Assembly (NCBI RefSeq): GCF_910586915.1
Contig: NZ_CAJULN010000014.1
Span: forward strand, 6,440-70,439
Length of the DNA stretch: 64,000 nucleotides
Reading direction: 5' to 3'
Source: an uncultured Bacteroides sp.
GTDB lineage: Bacteria > Bacteroidota > Bacteroidia > Bacteroidales > Bacteroidaceae
Shown here: one piece after another, positions 35,481 to 44,400 of the stretch
Position numbering within the stretch: the first letter of the stretch is position 1
Layout of the letters: every line of letters starts with the position of its first letter
Translations under genes and position numbers: made by a program
The notes under the pieces: model-generated
The model's database searches: none
What the model was told of the DNA's origin: nothing
What the model saw: the letters and a program-made list of their open reading frames with translations, nothing else

Positions 35481-36677
35481 CTACTTAACTTCTTTCCGAA
35501 CATAAGTGCTGCTATCTAAATACAACCCACTCGGACTCACCATAGTCGCCCACCAGGAAGACACGTTGATCCCATATACCTTCTTTGCGCAATACCATAC
35601 CAGTGTCGTGCAGGTAAATCGGGAGGGAGCTGCCCATTTAGCCGTTGGAAACTCGTACCATTTTACATACTCGCGACCAGCATATTGTCCGGCTTTTTCA
35701 GCTAATGCCGCAGGATTGGAAACAGGCGTTACGGTCTTATATAAACGGCTTTTGAAGCCCCTCCACTTCCATTTCCAAGTCACCTTCTGAATGCCCATGA
35801 TATAAGACTTCACACTCCAATAGTCTAAAGTCTCATTTTTCACTCCGCCATGAAGCTGTGTCCCCCAAGTAAAAGTAGCATTATTGGCCCATGATGTCGT
35901 GACATTCTTGTTTATTATGGCAGCGTGTCCGACTTTAAACTGTGTATCTCCGATATTTAAAAATATCCATGGGGTATTATGTTTAGGCAGAGCGACTATG
36001 AAATCCCCTCTTCGGGCATAATGCTGAAGACTGGATTTCAAGATGTCTGTGGATATTCTGTCTTCCGTTGATACTGTAATCCTTGTACTGGGAAGATTTG
36101 CCTGTTGCTCTTCTGTCTCCAGATACATTTTTCTCATTCGCTCTTCTATTTTCTTAAAAAAACGCTCCTTATCGACTATCTTCATACCACCGCTTCTCGT
36201 CCGAATGGCTTCTTCTTGGATGGTTTGCTCCACAATCTCATTTTGTTCCTGAATATATGTTTCCAGTTCAGGCTCGATAGACAACTTTTCTGACATATCA
36301 TTAGCCTCTAACGTTGCCCAGTCATCAAGAAAAGCTGCCTGTTCTTCTTCATTCATTGAAAAGAAGGAAATGGAATCTCCGTTCTCGTCCGAGATGTCCA
36401 AGTTTTCCAATTTTTCTACGAAAGGATTATCCGAAATGCTATCCGTACTTCCACCTCTTGTTTGTGGCAGGTTGGAGTTTGTTGCTAAAATGGCGGTTTT
36501 AATCAACTCGTAATAAGTCGTAGCATACGGATTGACAACAGCAGAATTGACATCTTGAACGCAATTACTCTTCTCTTCGCTGGATTCGGCTTGGGGTACG
36601 ACTTCCAAAATCTCTTTGGAACATCCTGTCACGATTAACAGGATAAGTAATGCAAGTATCGATTTACGGGTTTTCAT
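35481..36677 (-). CDS. Lipoprotein with permuted NlpC/P60 (YiiX-like) hydrolase domain
   Basis: 398 residues. The lipobox is VTGC (cysteine 19), followed by an acidic linker containing RTRSGGMKI, then a C-terminal domain (about 225-398) resembling permuted papain-fold NlpC/P60 hydrolases. The conserved histidine is in VGHAAIINK at about 251 and the cysteine nucleophile in FTCTTLVWYC at about 355; the order His before Cys is the permuted arrangement. Such enzymes cleave peptides or amide/acyl bonds, often in envelopes. It is first in the operon under a strong promoter divergent from a TetR gene. Confidence 0.65.
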   Translation of the reverse strand: MKTRKSILALLILLIVTGCSKEILEVVPQAESSEEKSNCVQDVNSAVVNPYATTYYELIKTAILATNSNLPQTRGGSTDSISDNPFVEKLENLDISDENGDSISFFSMNEEEQAAFLDDWATLEANDMSEKLSIEPELETYIQEQNEIVEQTIQEEAIRTRSGGMKIVDKERFFKKIEERMRKMYLETEEQQANLPSTRITVSTEDRISTDILKSSLQHYARRGDFIVALPKHNTPWIFLNIGDTQFKVGHAAIINKNVTTSWANNATFTWGTQLHGGVKNETLDYWSVKSYIMGIQKVTWKWKWRGFKSRLYKTVTPVSNPAALAEKAGQYAGREYVKWYEFPTAKWAAPSRFTCTTLVWYCAKKVYGINVSSWWATMVSPSGLYLDSSTYVRKEVK

Positions 36678-36728
36678 AATCGTTTTTTTTATTAAATTAA
36701 AATGCTATCATTGACGTCTCTGATTTTG

Positions 36729-36760
36729 CAAATATATAATATTGATTTATATTAAGCAAA
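36729..36760 (-). promoter_or_regulatory. Bacteroides-type promoter of the envelope operon
   Basis: On the minus strand TTTG (36760-36757) is followed after 20 bp by TATATTTG (36736-36729), an excellent match to the Bacteroides consensus. It drives the four genes ending at 32958. The AT-rich 36761-36893 region between this and the TetR promoter could hold operator sites. Confidence 0.7.
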
Positions 36761-36893
36761 TAAAAATGAATATAATTTTATATTATATTCATAATCAATA
36801 TGTTATAATCAAGAAATATTTTCAATTATATATTATTATACGCAAATGTGTTAATCTTACAAAATAGCCTTTATGAAATCCACGAGAAATGAG

Positions 36894-36901
36894 TATCTTT
36901 G
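36894..36901 (+). promoter_or_regulatory. -7 box of the TetR-family gene
   Basis: TATCTTTG at 36894-36901, 23 bp before the start codon, fits TAnnTTTG. A clear -33 box is not seen, which suggests a weaker or regulated promoter. Confidence 0.45.
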
Positions 36902-36924
36902 TTTCAACTAAAATAGGATAGCTC

Positions 36925-37665
36925 ATGGTTGATTACGAAACAGATAAAAACAAGAGGTACAGAAGAAGCAATTATGCGGTAGATAGGGATATATTGGACG
37001 CTGTCGCTTCTTTAATCAAAGAAGTTGGTTTTTCAAGAATCACTCTGCCTTCTATCGCCGCTGCAGCCAATGTCAACATATCTGTAATTTACAGACATTT
37101 TGGAAGTTTGGAGAACCTCTTGGACAAATACACGCACAAGTTTGATTATTGGCTGAATGACATCTTGGATATGGAAGAGGCATCGAATATGAATGATGTT
37201 ACTACTTTTCTTCAAACCGTTGCCGAGAGGTTTATAAAATCATTATCAAAAGATAAGGAAATGCAACGCTTGATGACTTGGGAGCTTACCGAAGATAATA
37301 AAAGTACCCGAAGATCTGCCAAACAGCGGGACGTAATGGTTGAAAAGGTAATTCCTATCTATGAAAAGTATCTGGAACATCTCGACATAGAACCTCGTGC
37401 GGTATTGGCTGTTATTGTCGCAGGAATGTATTATATCATATTGAGAAAAGAGCGTTCGACTTTTTGCTCGATTGACTTCAATACCAAAAAAGGAAAACGA
37501 TTGCTGGCCGACACAATGGTAAAAATCATCGTTTATCTAAACAAACAAGGAGAACAGAATAAAAAAGTAATGGAAATTGCCAGAATACTAAAACAAAATA
37601 ATGTAGATGAACGAATCATTATAGAATCCACAGGCATATCAAAAGACGAATTAGCAATTTTATAG
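36925..37665 (+). CDS. TetR/AcrR-family transcriptional regulator
   Basis: 246 residues. The N-terminal TetR helix-turn-helix covers about 18-65 (ILDAVASLIKEVGFSRITLPSIAAAANVNISVIYRHFGSLENLLDKYTHKFD). The long helical C-terminal domain would sense a ligand. It is longer than average owing to a C-terminal tail with a possible second helix-turn-helix (NNVDERIIIESTGISKDELAIL). It is divergent from the envelope operon and probably controls it and the downstream barrel gene. Confidence 0.88.
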   Translation: MVDYETDKNKRYRRSNYAVDRDILDAVASLIKEVGFSRITLPSIAAAANVNISVIYRHFGSLENLLDKYTHKFDYWLNDILDMEEASNMNDVTTFLQTVAERFIKSLSKDKEMQRLMTWELTEDNKSTRRSAKQRDVMVEKVIPIYEKYLEHLDIEPRAVLAVIVAGMYYIILRKERSTFCSIDFNTKKGKRLLADTMVKIIVYLNKQGEQNKKVMEIARILKQNNVDERIIIESTGISKDELAIL

Positions 37666-37721
37666 CTTCTTTATCGGATAAATGTGCAATAATAGACGGT
37701 TAGTAACATAAAATTAAAGGC

Positions 37722-38390
37722 ATGAATTCAAGACTTACGTATTTTATTATTTTTCTCTTTTTGCATTGCAGTTCTTATGCCCAGTCATTGATGGACAAAT
37801 CGCGAATGACATTAACCGCCGGACTGAATACAAATGACGCGTATGATTTAGAGTTTTCGTATCACCGCATGTTGCTTCCTTATTTAGGAGTTGGCGGCGG
37901 AATCGGTTATTTCAGTCAATGGTACAATGAATATCTTCCTTACGGGGAAACCCACGGAAGGTGGAACTCTTGGGTACTAAGCGACTCGGACAAGAAGATA
38001 GGGAAAGTCTATTTACGCCCTTCTGTTCTATTATCCACTCCGGCTTTATTGAAATTGGGAAAATATAAGATTTCCCTTCAGGGCGAATGTGGAGTGCAAC
38101 TGTTGATTCCGTATGCAGGGGTGCATATTGATTATGTGAATTCAATCACTTATGACAGCAAGTCGATATATAAATCTACAAGTAAGGGTAAGTGGTTGTT
38201 TTGGAACGTCAAGGGGGGTATTAATCTGAGTTTACACAATTCCGCAATAGTGTTAGGATATGGCATATCCAATTTGGACATCTATTCTTCCCGAAGATTT
38301 ATAAACGTAGAGAATGTTTCATTGTCTGATTTTTACCCCGAGAAAAAAATGACCCATAGCTTGTTTATCTGCCTTATTCATGCTTTTTGA
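37722..38390 (+). CDS. Predicted outer-membrane beta-barrel protein downstream of TetR
   Basis: 222 residues. A signal peptide (YFIIFLFLHCSSYAQ) precedes barrel-like strands (MTLTAGLNTNDAYDLEFSYH, YLGVGGGIGYFSQ, ISLQGECGVQLLIP, SAIVLGYGISNLDIYSS) and a C-terminus ending HAF. It starts 57 bp after the TetR gene in the same direction. Together with 32958-33491 it gives two barrel proteins in one regulated locus. Function unknown. Confidence 0.68.
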   Translation: MNSRLTYFIIFLFLHCSSYAQSLMDKSRMTLTAGLNTNDAYDLEFSYHRMLLPYLGVGGGIGYFSQWYNEYLPYGETHGRWNSWVLSDSDKKIGKVYLRPSVLLSTPALLKLGKYKISLQGECGVQLLIPYAGVHIDYVNSITYDSKSIYKSTSKGKWLFWNVKGGINLSLHNSAIVLGYGISNLDIYSSRRFINVENVSLSDFYPEKKMTHSLFICLIHAF

Positions 38391-38452
38391 TATATCATGA
38401 AAACTATATAAGTGATACTAAAATGATGCTAAATTGTAAAATCTTCCTTTAA

Positions 38453-38677
38453 CTATTCACTTAAAATGTATAAAATCAATATGTTATAAAATTTAATATA
38501 TTGTATGCCACCAGCCATATATTCACTAATAGGGATAACAGCTAATAGCATGATAATGGCTATTGCATAAAGCACTCGGTATCGCGTTTTATGGTTTACC
38601 TGTGGCAAAGAGGCAAACAAAAAGGCGATAATCAAAACGGCTATGATTGCAAAGAATGGTATGAAAGAGGTCTCCAT
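38453..38677 (-). CDS. Small membrane protein of unknown function
   Basis: About 74 residues from ATG 38677, with two predicted transmembrane segments (FIPFFAIIAVLIIAFLFASL and VLYAIAIIMLLAVIPISEYM). No family is recognised. It follows the broken AlbA-type gene in the same direction, 16 bp after its stop, so it may be read from the same promoter. Confidence 0.5.
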   Translation of the reverse strand: METSFIPFFAIIAVLIIAFLFASLPQVNHKTRYRVLYAIAIIMLLAVIPISEYMAGGIQYIKFYNILILYILSE

Positions 38678-38693
38678 AGGTTTGTTGTTCTGT

Positions 38694-40181
38694 TTATGGT
38701 TTAACAATAATGCGCCAATAACCAGCCTTGTCTGAACCTTCGTGAACCAAAATTCCCATATCCCTAAGGCTCTTGATATTTTTCTCTATAGCGCGTTTAG
38801 TTACACCAATCTTGTTGGCCATATTATCAGCTGTGATTGAAGGATCTGAAATAACGAGGTCGATTATCTTTTGTGCAGTTTTACTGACTTTCTTCTGTGT
38901 TTCCGATGTATCTCCGAACTTATCCGCATTTACACCGAACTTTTCGACCGAACTTTCTTCGTTTACCGGGTACTTTTCGAGGGTACTATTTACTCTGTTG
39001 GCTACTTCTTCAACAGGCATTCTTCCGTTGTCACCCCAGTTCAAATTATAGAATGTGGTGTAGAAAGAAGTCGCTTCCGTTTGATATTGCGGCTCTTTAC
39101 CTTGCAGGAAATTGGGTAGCTTCTCTGTAAGCTCTCGCATTTTGCGTAAGCCGGAACCACGTTTTTCCATATAATCCAACTGTGTGAACACATCCGCAAT
39201 GACGGGGTTGCGGCGCATGGACGGCACTTTGTATATGTCACGGTCTTGAATCTGTGTTCCGTCAAGCATTGCGCCCGGTGATACCAGTTCTACACGGTCA
39301 TCGTAAATATCGATATGTACTTCACCGCCCATCACGGTATAATCCCGATGGATAAGATGGTTTACCAATCCTTCGAAGATAGCACGGTCGGAATAGTCGG
39401 GGAGGTTAAGGCGATAGTTTGGCATCTTCACCCAGCCGCTCATGGTATAGTTTTTGATGAAATCCATACCATATTTTAAGAGCAGCACAAGGTTAGCCCG
39501 ATGTTCTACGGAACTGATGGCATCATCCTTATAGAGTCCAGTTCAACGGGTGCAGAAAATACGCGATTGAAATACCGTGCAATTATCCACAAACAGCAAT
39601 CCTGCATTGGTCAGTTTGCCGTCAGGAGTTACCAGCCCGAATGATTCCAGATACTTATCGTTCCATTCCTGATGGGTTTGCTCACGGAAAGTATTGGCAA
39701 GGATGATGAAAGAATGTTTGCTGGCATCCACTTGGGTAGGCAGTGAATCCTAAGTCATGTGCGTGCCTTTTAATACCAACGAAAGTAATTGTTGGGAGTT
39801 GCATTCTACACTTTCATTCCCAACTCGTACATATGCGGTACGTGTCCCATCCTGATAATAGTAATAAGGTGTAAGCGTTCCTGCCTTTACTTTCACTTCA
39901 AGCAGGGTATGTCCTTCATGTTCTATCGGAATAAGTTGAACTTCTGGCACAGGGTCAAGTCGTACCTTTATCATTTCACTGATAAAATCAGCATCGGCTT
40001 GTGGATTCTCCAACCCTACAATTACGCCGTCATCATTCACTCCATAGAACAAACTGCCACCGTCCGTATTGGCAAATGCCGACACGGATTTAAGCCATGA
40101 CTTTACTTTCTTACGCTCCAACATTTCCTTGAAATCGTAAGCCGAGCATTCCGCTATCAATGTATTGTTATGTATCTGCAT
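38694..40181 (-). pseudogene. AlbA_2/Schlafen-type ATP-binding regulator with two in-frame stop codons
   Basis: One reading frame of about 495 codons. The N-terminal AlbA_2 domain is LIAECSAYDFKEMLERKKVKSWLKSVSAFANTDGG and YGVNDDGVIVGLENP. A RecG-like ATP-binding C-terminal domain (FEGLVNHLIHRDYTVMGGEVHIDIYDDRVELVSPGAMLDG) and a winged helix (ADNMANKIGVTKRAIEKNI) follow. TAG at 39750-39752 and TGA at 39543-39545 interrupt it with no frameshift. I chose ATG 40181 (QIHNNTLI) as the start because the promoter box overlaps the upstream alternative. Confidence 0.82.
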
Positions 40182-40294
40182 CGTTTTCTTATTGTTGTTT
40201 GGGTATAACATCCCAATATCATACACAAAGGTAAGGATAAAACCGAAGAATCTGTTAAAAACATCGCTTTCTTTTGATTTTTATGCGTTTACAT
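40168..40294 (-). repeat. Promoter/leader repeat, copy A (AlbA gene)
   Basis: About 125 bp resembling 46395-46520 at roughly 85% identity by eye. It covers the first codons (QIHNN), the leader, the TACCTTTG box (minus strand 40233-40226) and the upstream TTTTGATTTTTATGC stretch. Copy B drives the exonuclease-RecQ-UvrD gene. Confidence 0.8.
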
Positions 40295-40421
40295 CTCTTT
40301 ATTTATGAATAAAAATCGTAATTTTGCAAGCAAGAGCTGTGGTTGCTTATGGATGCTTATTTTCGGGTTTGCGTTATATTTGCAACACATGTACGCAAGT
40401 CGCTGATAGATATATCACGTT

Positions 40422-40514
40422 GATTTTGAGGAAGGAAATGATTCCGATAAGGATACAGATAATAAATAATAAGCAAAAGCGTGTAGCTCAATGAGTTGCA
40501 CGCTTTTTGCGTTT
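40422..40514 (+). repeat. Right end repeat (attR-like) of the dnaK island
   Basis: It matches 10070-10163 including TTTGAGGAAG (40425-40434), the 18-bp block (40436-40453) and the 30-bp block (40485-40514). Two bases are missing relative to the left copy, so the remnant reads DFEEGNDSDKDTDNK before a stop instead of DFEEVK. TATTTGCAAC at about 40376-40385 resembles the repeats inside the left end. The rest of 40227-40742 shows no gene. Confidence 0.8.
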
Positions 40515-40742
40515 ATGGGATGCCATGGTTGTTATGGGTTAAAAATAATATGATTGCACCAAGATTATTATATGATTCATTGTTGCTGATATTTGCCACA
40601 TTTTTTGCTCTCATTATATTTGTCAACGTGAAGTTGCTCCATTTAGAGATTCTGACACAAATCTTAAGTTTATATTCCGTCTAGGCTGATGACAATCTTG
40701 ACAATAGATATGAATTAATTGAATGCTCTCAATCAACCACAT

Positions 40743-41417
40743 TTATAGGCTGATATACTTCGTTCTTCTTTTTAATATTCGATGTATTTTCATAGTAATA
40801 AACCATATAAGAAAAACTATTCCTGATGATGTAATAAAGACAAGAACAGTCAGAGGGATAATCCACTGCCAACTTTTATAATAAAAGGCTTCAAGAGGTG
40901 TCAGCGTAGTTGTTGTGACCGGATTTAATTTTTGCGCTTCATCGTATGAGGTATATTGCGTAAGTTCATTTGTTTGGGTATTCAAAGAAAAATAATATTC
41001 ACTTCCGGGTGCTTCATTGATATAATATCGTTCTCCATAAATTGTATCTCCAATAATCTTGATTTTTTTAACCCATTCAACAATTTTTTTCCCTTCCTTG
41101 CTGATATTTCCTGTAAAATATTCTCGGTCAAAGTCATCCACAATGGATTCTATTTCATAGCCATTTGGCAGATCTGTGTGATAATATCCGTCCATTCCGC
41201 AACCGGTATTGAATACTGAAGAACAGGTAAAGCCGCCTATCAGATAGCCGAAATAGAAAGTATATATGAACACGAAAGGAGATAAGAATGTCAGTATGGT
41301 GTTTCTTTTCTTCTGTTTCTTACTACGCCAAAACATAATTCCTGCCGTCGGCAACGCGATAACTGTTGCTGACAGGGTGAAGATTATAAGTTGTATTATA
41401 ATATCAATCAGTATCAT
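40743..41417 (-). CDS. Membrane protein of unknown function
   Basis: 224 residues. Two N-terminal transmembrane segments (LIIFTLSATVIALPTAGIMF and LTFLSPFVFIYTFYFGYLIGG) are followed by an extracytoplasmic domain with cysteines (FTCSSVFNTGCGMDGYYHTDL) and a third membrane segment near 185-208 with a basic tail. I recognise no family. It lies downstream of the exonuclease-RecQ-UvrD gene on the same strand with a 73-bp gap, between the island's right end and the helicase module, and may belong to that module. Confidence 0.6.
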   Translation of the reverse strand: MILIDIIIQLIIFTLSATVIALPTAGIMFWRSKKQKKRNTILTFLSPFVFIYTFYFGYLIGGFTCSSVFNTGCGMDGYYHTDLPNGYEIESIVDDFDREYFTGNISKEGKKIVEWVKKIKIIGDTIYGERYYINEAPGSEYYFSLNTQTNELTQYTSYDEAQKLNPVTTTTLTPLEAFYYKSWQWIIPLTVLVFITSSGIVFLIWFITMKIHRILKRRTKYISL

Positions 41418-41490
41418 TTCATAAAATTATGTATTGTTTTCAGATTCTATTCCTTCTTTCTTTTTTCAAAGGAAGTATAAATATTTTAAC

Positions 41491-44400
41491 TTACAAAGAA
41501 AGCATTAAGTCTGCTAAAAGAACAGCCGTTTCCGGTTCATTTTTGGGTGCATCTTTGGGTTTCCATGCTACGACGAACCGTACGGATGCGGATTTCACCT
41601 TATAACCTCTTTGTTCCCATTCAGATAATGTTCCCTGCATTTTTGATGATAATTTTGCTACAGGTTTGTCAGTCAATGAACTATACAAAAAGAAGTTGCT
41701 GTAAGTCAAAGAATCTCCTCCTCTTAATGCTAAGACCTCTTGTTTCTTTTCTTTAAAGAATCCCAAATTGACATCTTTGTGAGAGAGTTGTAGAACGATT
41801 TCTTCAGGCATATTATATTGCTGCTGATTAATTAGATATCGGTCTGCACTCAAATGATTGAAACAATCGCCGTTTGTATGTATGAATAGCCGGTTTTTCG
41901 CACGGGTTATTCCTACGTAATATCGGCGCATCAGATGGGTATCCTTTTTATAACTATCGGAAATAAGCATATGAACGTCGTCAAACTCTCTGCCTTTGGC
42001 TTTGTGAATAGTTGACACCACAACGTCGGCTCCTGACACATCGCAGAAGTCTTCCAACGACGATTCAAATACAAATTCTTTGAAGTCACTGAAATATTTA
42101 GTCTTGTTAGTTTGTTCAAACTGCTCTACACAGCGCTTTACATACATTAAACTTAGACTCCTGTCATAAGTAGAAAAGGTAGTATGCTTGGCTTCCTCCC
42201 ATAGTTCTTCTGTGATTAGCGGTGTTTTTATCCGTTTGTTTATATACCTCAGGAAATATCTCATCTCGGCCATATTCCAAAAGCGTAGGCCATCCATTGA
42301 TTGTATCAGTTTACTGTTTATACCATATTTTCGCAAAAGAGCCATCAGGATAACGGCCTCTTCATTTGTTTGGGTCAGTACGCACGACGTACCTTTTTCT
42401 CTATGCCGAAGCAGGTTTTCAACGAGCGGCTGATACATATATTCCGATTGATAGCGTATCACTTCCACCCAGCCCTTTTCTTTTCTCATGGAGATGATAG
42501 GCGTATTTTTTATTCTTTTATGTATGTTTTTCAAGAATCCGTTGGCAAAATCCACCGGTTGGCGCGCACTGCGGTAGTTTTCGGTCATTTCGACAAATAC
42601 GCTTCCGCTTTCTTGTGCCAACTGGTACATATAACCGGAATCGGAACCACGGAATTCATAGATGTTCTGGTCATCGTCTCCCACCGCTATCACACGCATT
42701 TCCTCGTTGTTGGTTATCAGAGCCTTTACCAATGAATGTTCTTCCATCCCCATATCCTGAGCTTCGTCTATGACCAATACTGTCTTACCGATTTTGTTTG
42801 GTTCTACTTCTCCTTGACATATCATCTCGGCTGCCTTTGAAACAACATTTCTTGAATCTTCAAGATTGCCTATCCTTCCCAATAGGTCGAAGCAATAGGA
42901 ATGGAATGTTTTTATTTCGACAAAGTGGGCGGCGTTGCCTATCAACTCCATGAGTCTTTGTTTGAATTCCGTAGCGGCTGCCCTTGAGAATGTCAGCATC
43001 AGGAGTTGTTCGTGTTTCACATCTTCAAGTAACAGAAGCGAGGCCAGTTTATGAACCAATACACGTGTTTTGCCACTACCCGGACCGGCTGCAACCACAA
43101 TGCAACGTGAAACTTTGTCGGAAATAATATCCATTTGCCGTTCGGATAACTGTCCGAATAATTGTTTGTACTTCTGTGGCGTCAAGTTACGTTGTATCTC
43201 ACTTACCCTGTCTCCTTTAAAATATTTTGTGACAAACTTCCTGTAGTCCATTTGGAAATAGTCTTGAACATATTGCAAAGCTGCCTGATAATCTCTTACC
43301 ATCAGATTGGCATATTCGCCTACAATATGCACTTGCTGGATTTTCAACTTGTAGAATTCGTTGAGCATCCGGTAGTCGTCTTGTTTGTATCTCGACTTGT
43401 TGTCCTTTATTCTTTGGATATTCATGGCATTATAAAGTACCAAAAAGCCGCCTTCAAGTTTGAGTGAACCGATTTTCGACAAGTACAGAAGCGCTTCCTC
43501 CACGTCTTCCAACTGGATGTCATCAAGTCCGCCAAAAAGGGATTGGGTACTTGACTTTATTCGGTTCAGAAGTTCTATTACGGAAAACCGGATGGCTTTG
43601 TCGGGAGTGTTCTCCTTTTCTGTATCTGAAGCTAACTTGTGTAACCATTCCACCGCAAAACGGCTTATTTCCAATCTCTTCTCAAAACGTCTTATTGTAG
43701 AATCCAAGTCTGCCTGACGACTAATTTCCATATTACGAACTGCATCTTCTTTCTTACGGGTATAGCCCTTGACAGTGAGGAAATAGAGTAGCGTCCGGAT
43801 ATCTTTTTCTTTGGATGTACTGATTCCGTCGTTCATGGCATTTTCATTCAGTTGCTTGCATGATATTCGCAAAGCCCCGTCGGGAATATGATTGAGGATG
43901 TATTGTTCAAGTTTTGCAAAGCGCTCGAGCAGCATTTGCGACCTTCGTTCCGAGTCGCCTGCATCCAACAAATAGGCGGATATATCTTTGCTATCTGCCA
44001 ATATCCCTTCCTGCCGCATACGTTCCACTATGGATATGACTTCTCTTTTGCTTAGTCCCAAGATATCTGCCAGATAATCGACCCGTGATTCTGCTTCCGA
44101 ATCCTGGGCTTTGGCGATATGTTTTTGGGATATCAATGATTTGATGATGCGGACTGACTTCTCCATTTCATCACTACCAAAGAGCACTGATGCTGATATG
44201 CGTTCTCTTGCCTCGTCCATGTCCTTTACCGTAATTCCTGTGGCATATACATGAGGCACATTGTTTCCTCTTACCAAGTATCCGCTTTGTTCCAAAGCAG
44301 CCAATGCTGTCCGCACACGGGTTTCAATGTCGGTAACCGAATCGTCCCATCCGGCTTGCCTGGCAATTTCCAATGCAGAACAGTCGACTCTCATACGCTG

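Larger units (their letters stand above)
10073..40514. mobile_element. Composite integrated island at the 3' end of dnaK
   Basis: The segment is bounded by imperfect direct repeats of the dnaK tail and terminator, with a tyrosine integrase at the left end. TATTTGCGAC repeats lie just inside the left end and a similar TATTTGCAAC lies just inside the right end. The cargo includes a mobilisation module, a restriction-modification locus, a second nested mobilisable element, an envelope lipoprotein locus and a broken AlbA-type gene. No conjugation (tra/T4SS) genes are seen, so it is at most mobilisable. It may have been assembled by several insertions. Confidence 0.7.
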
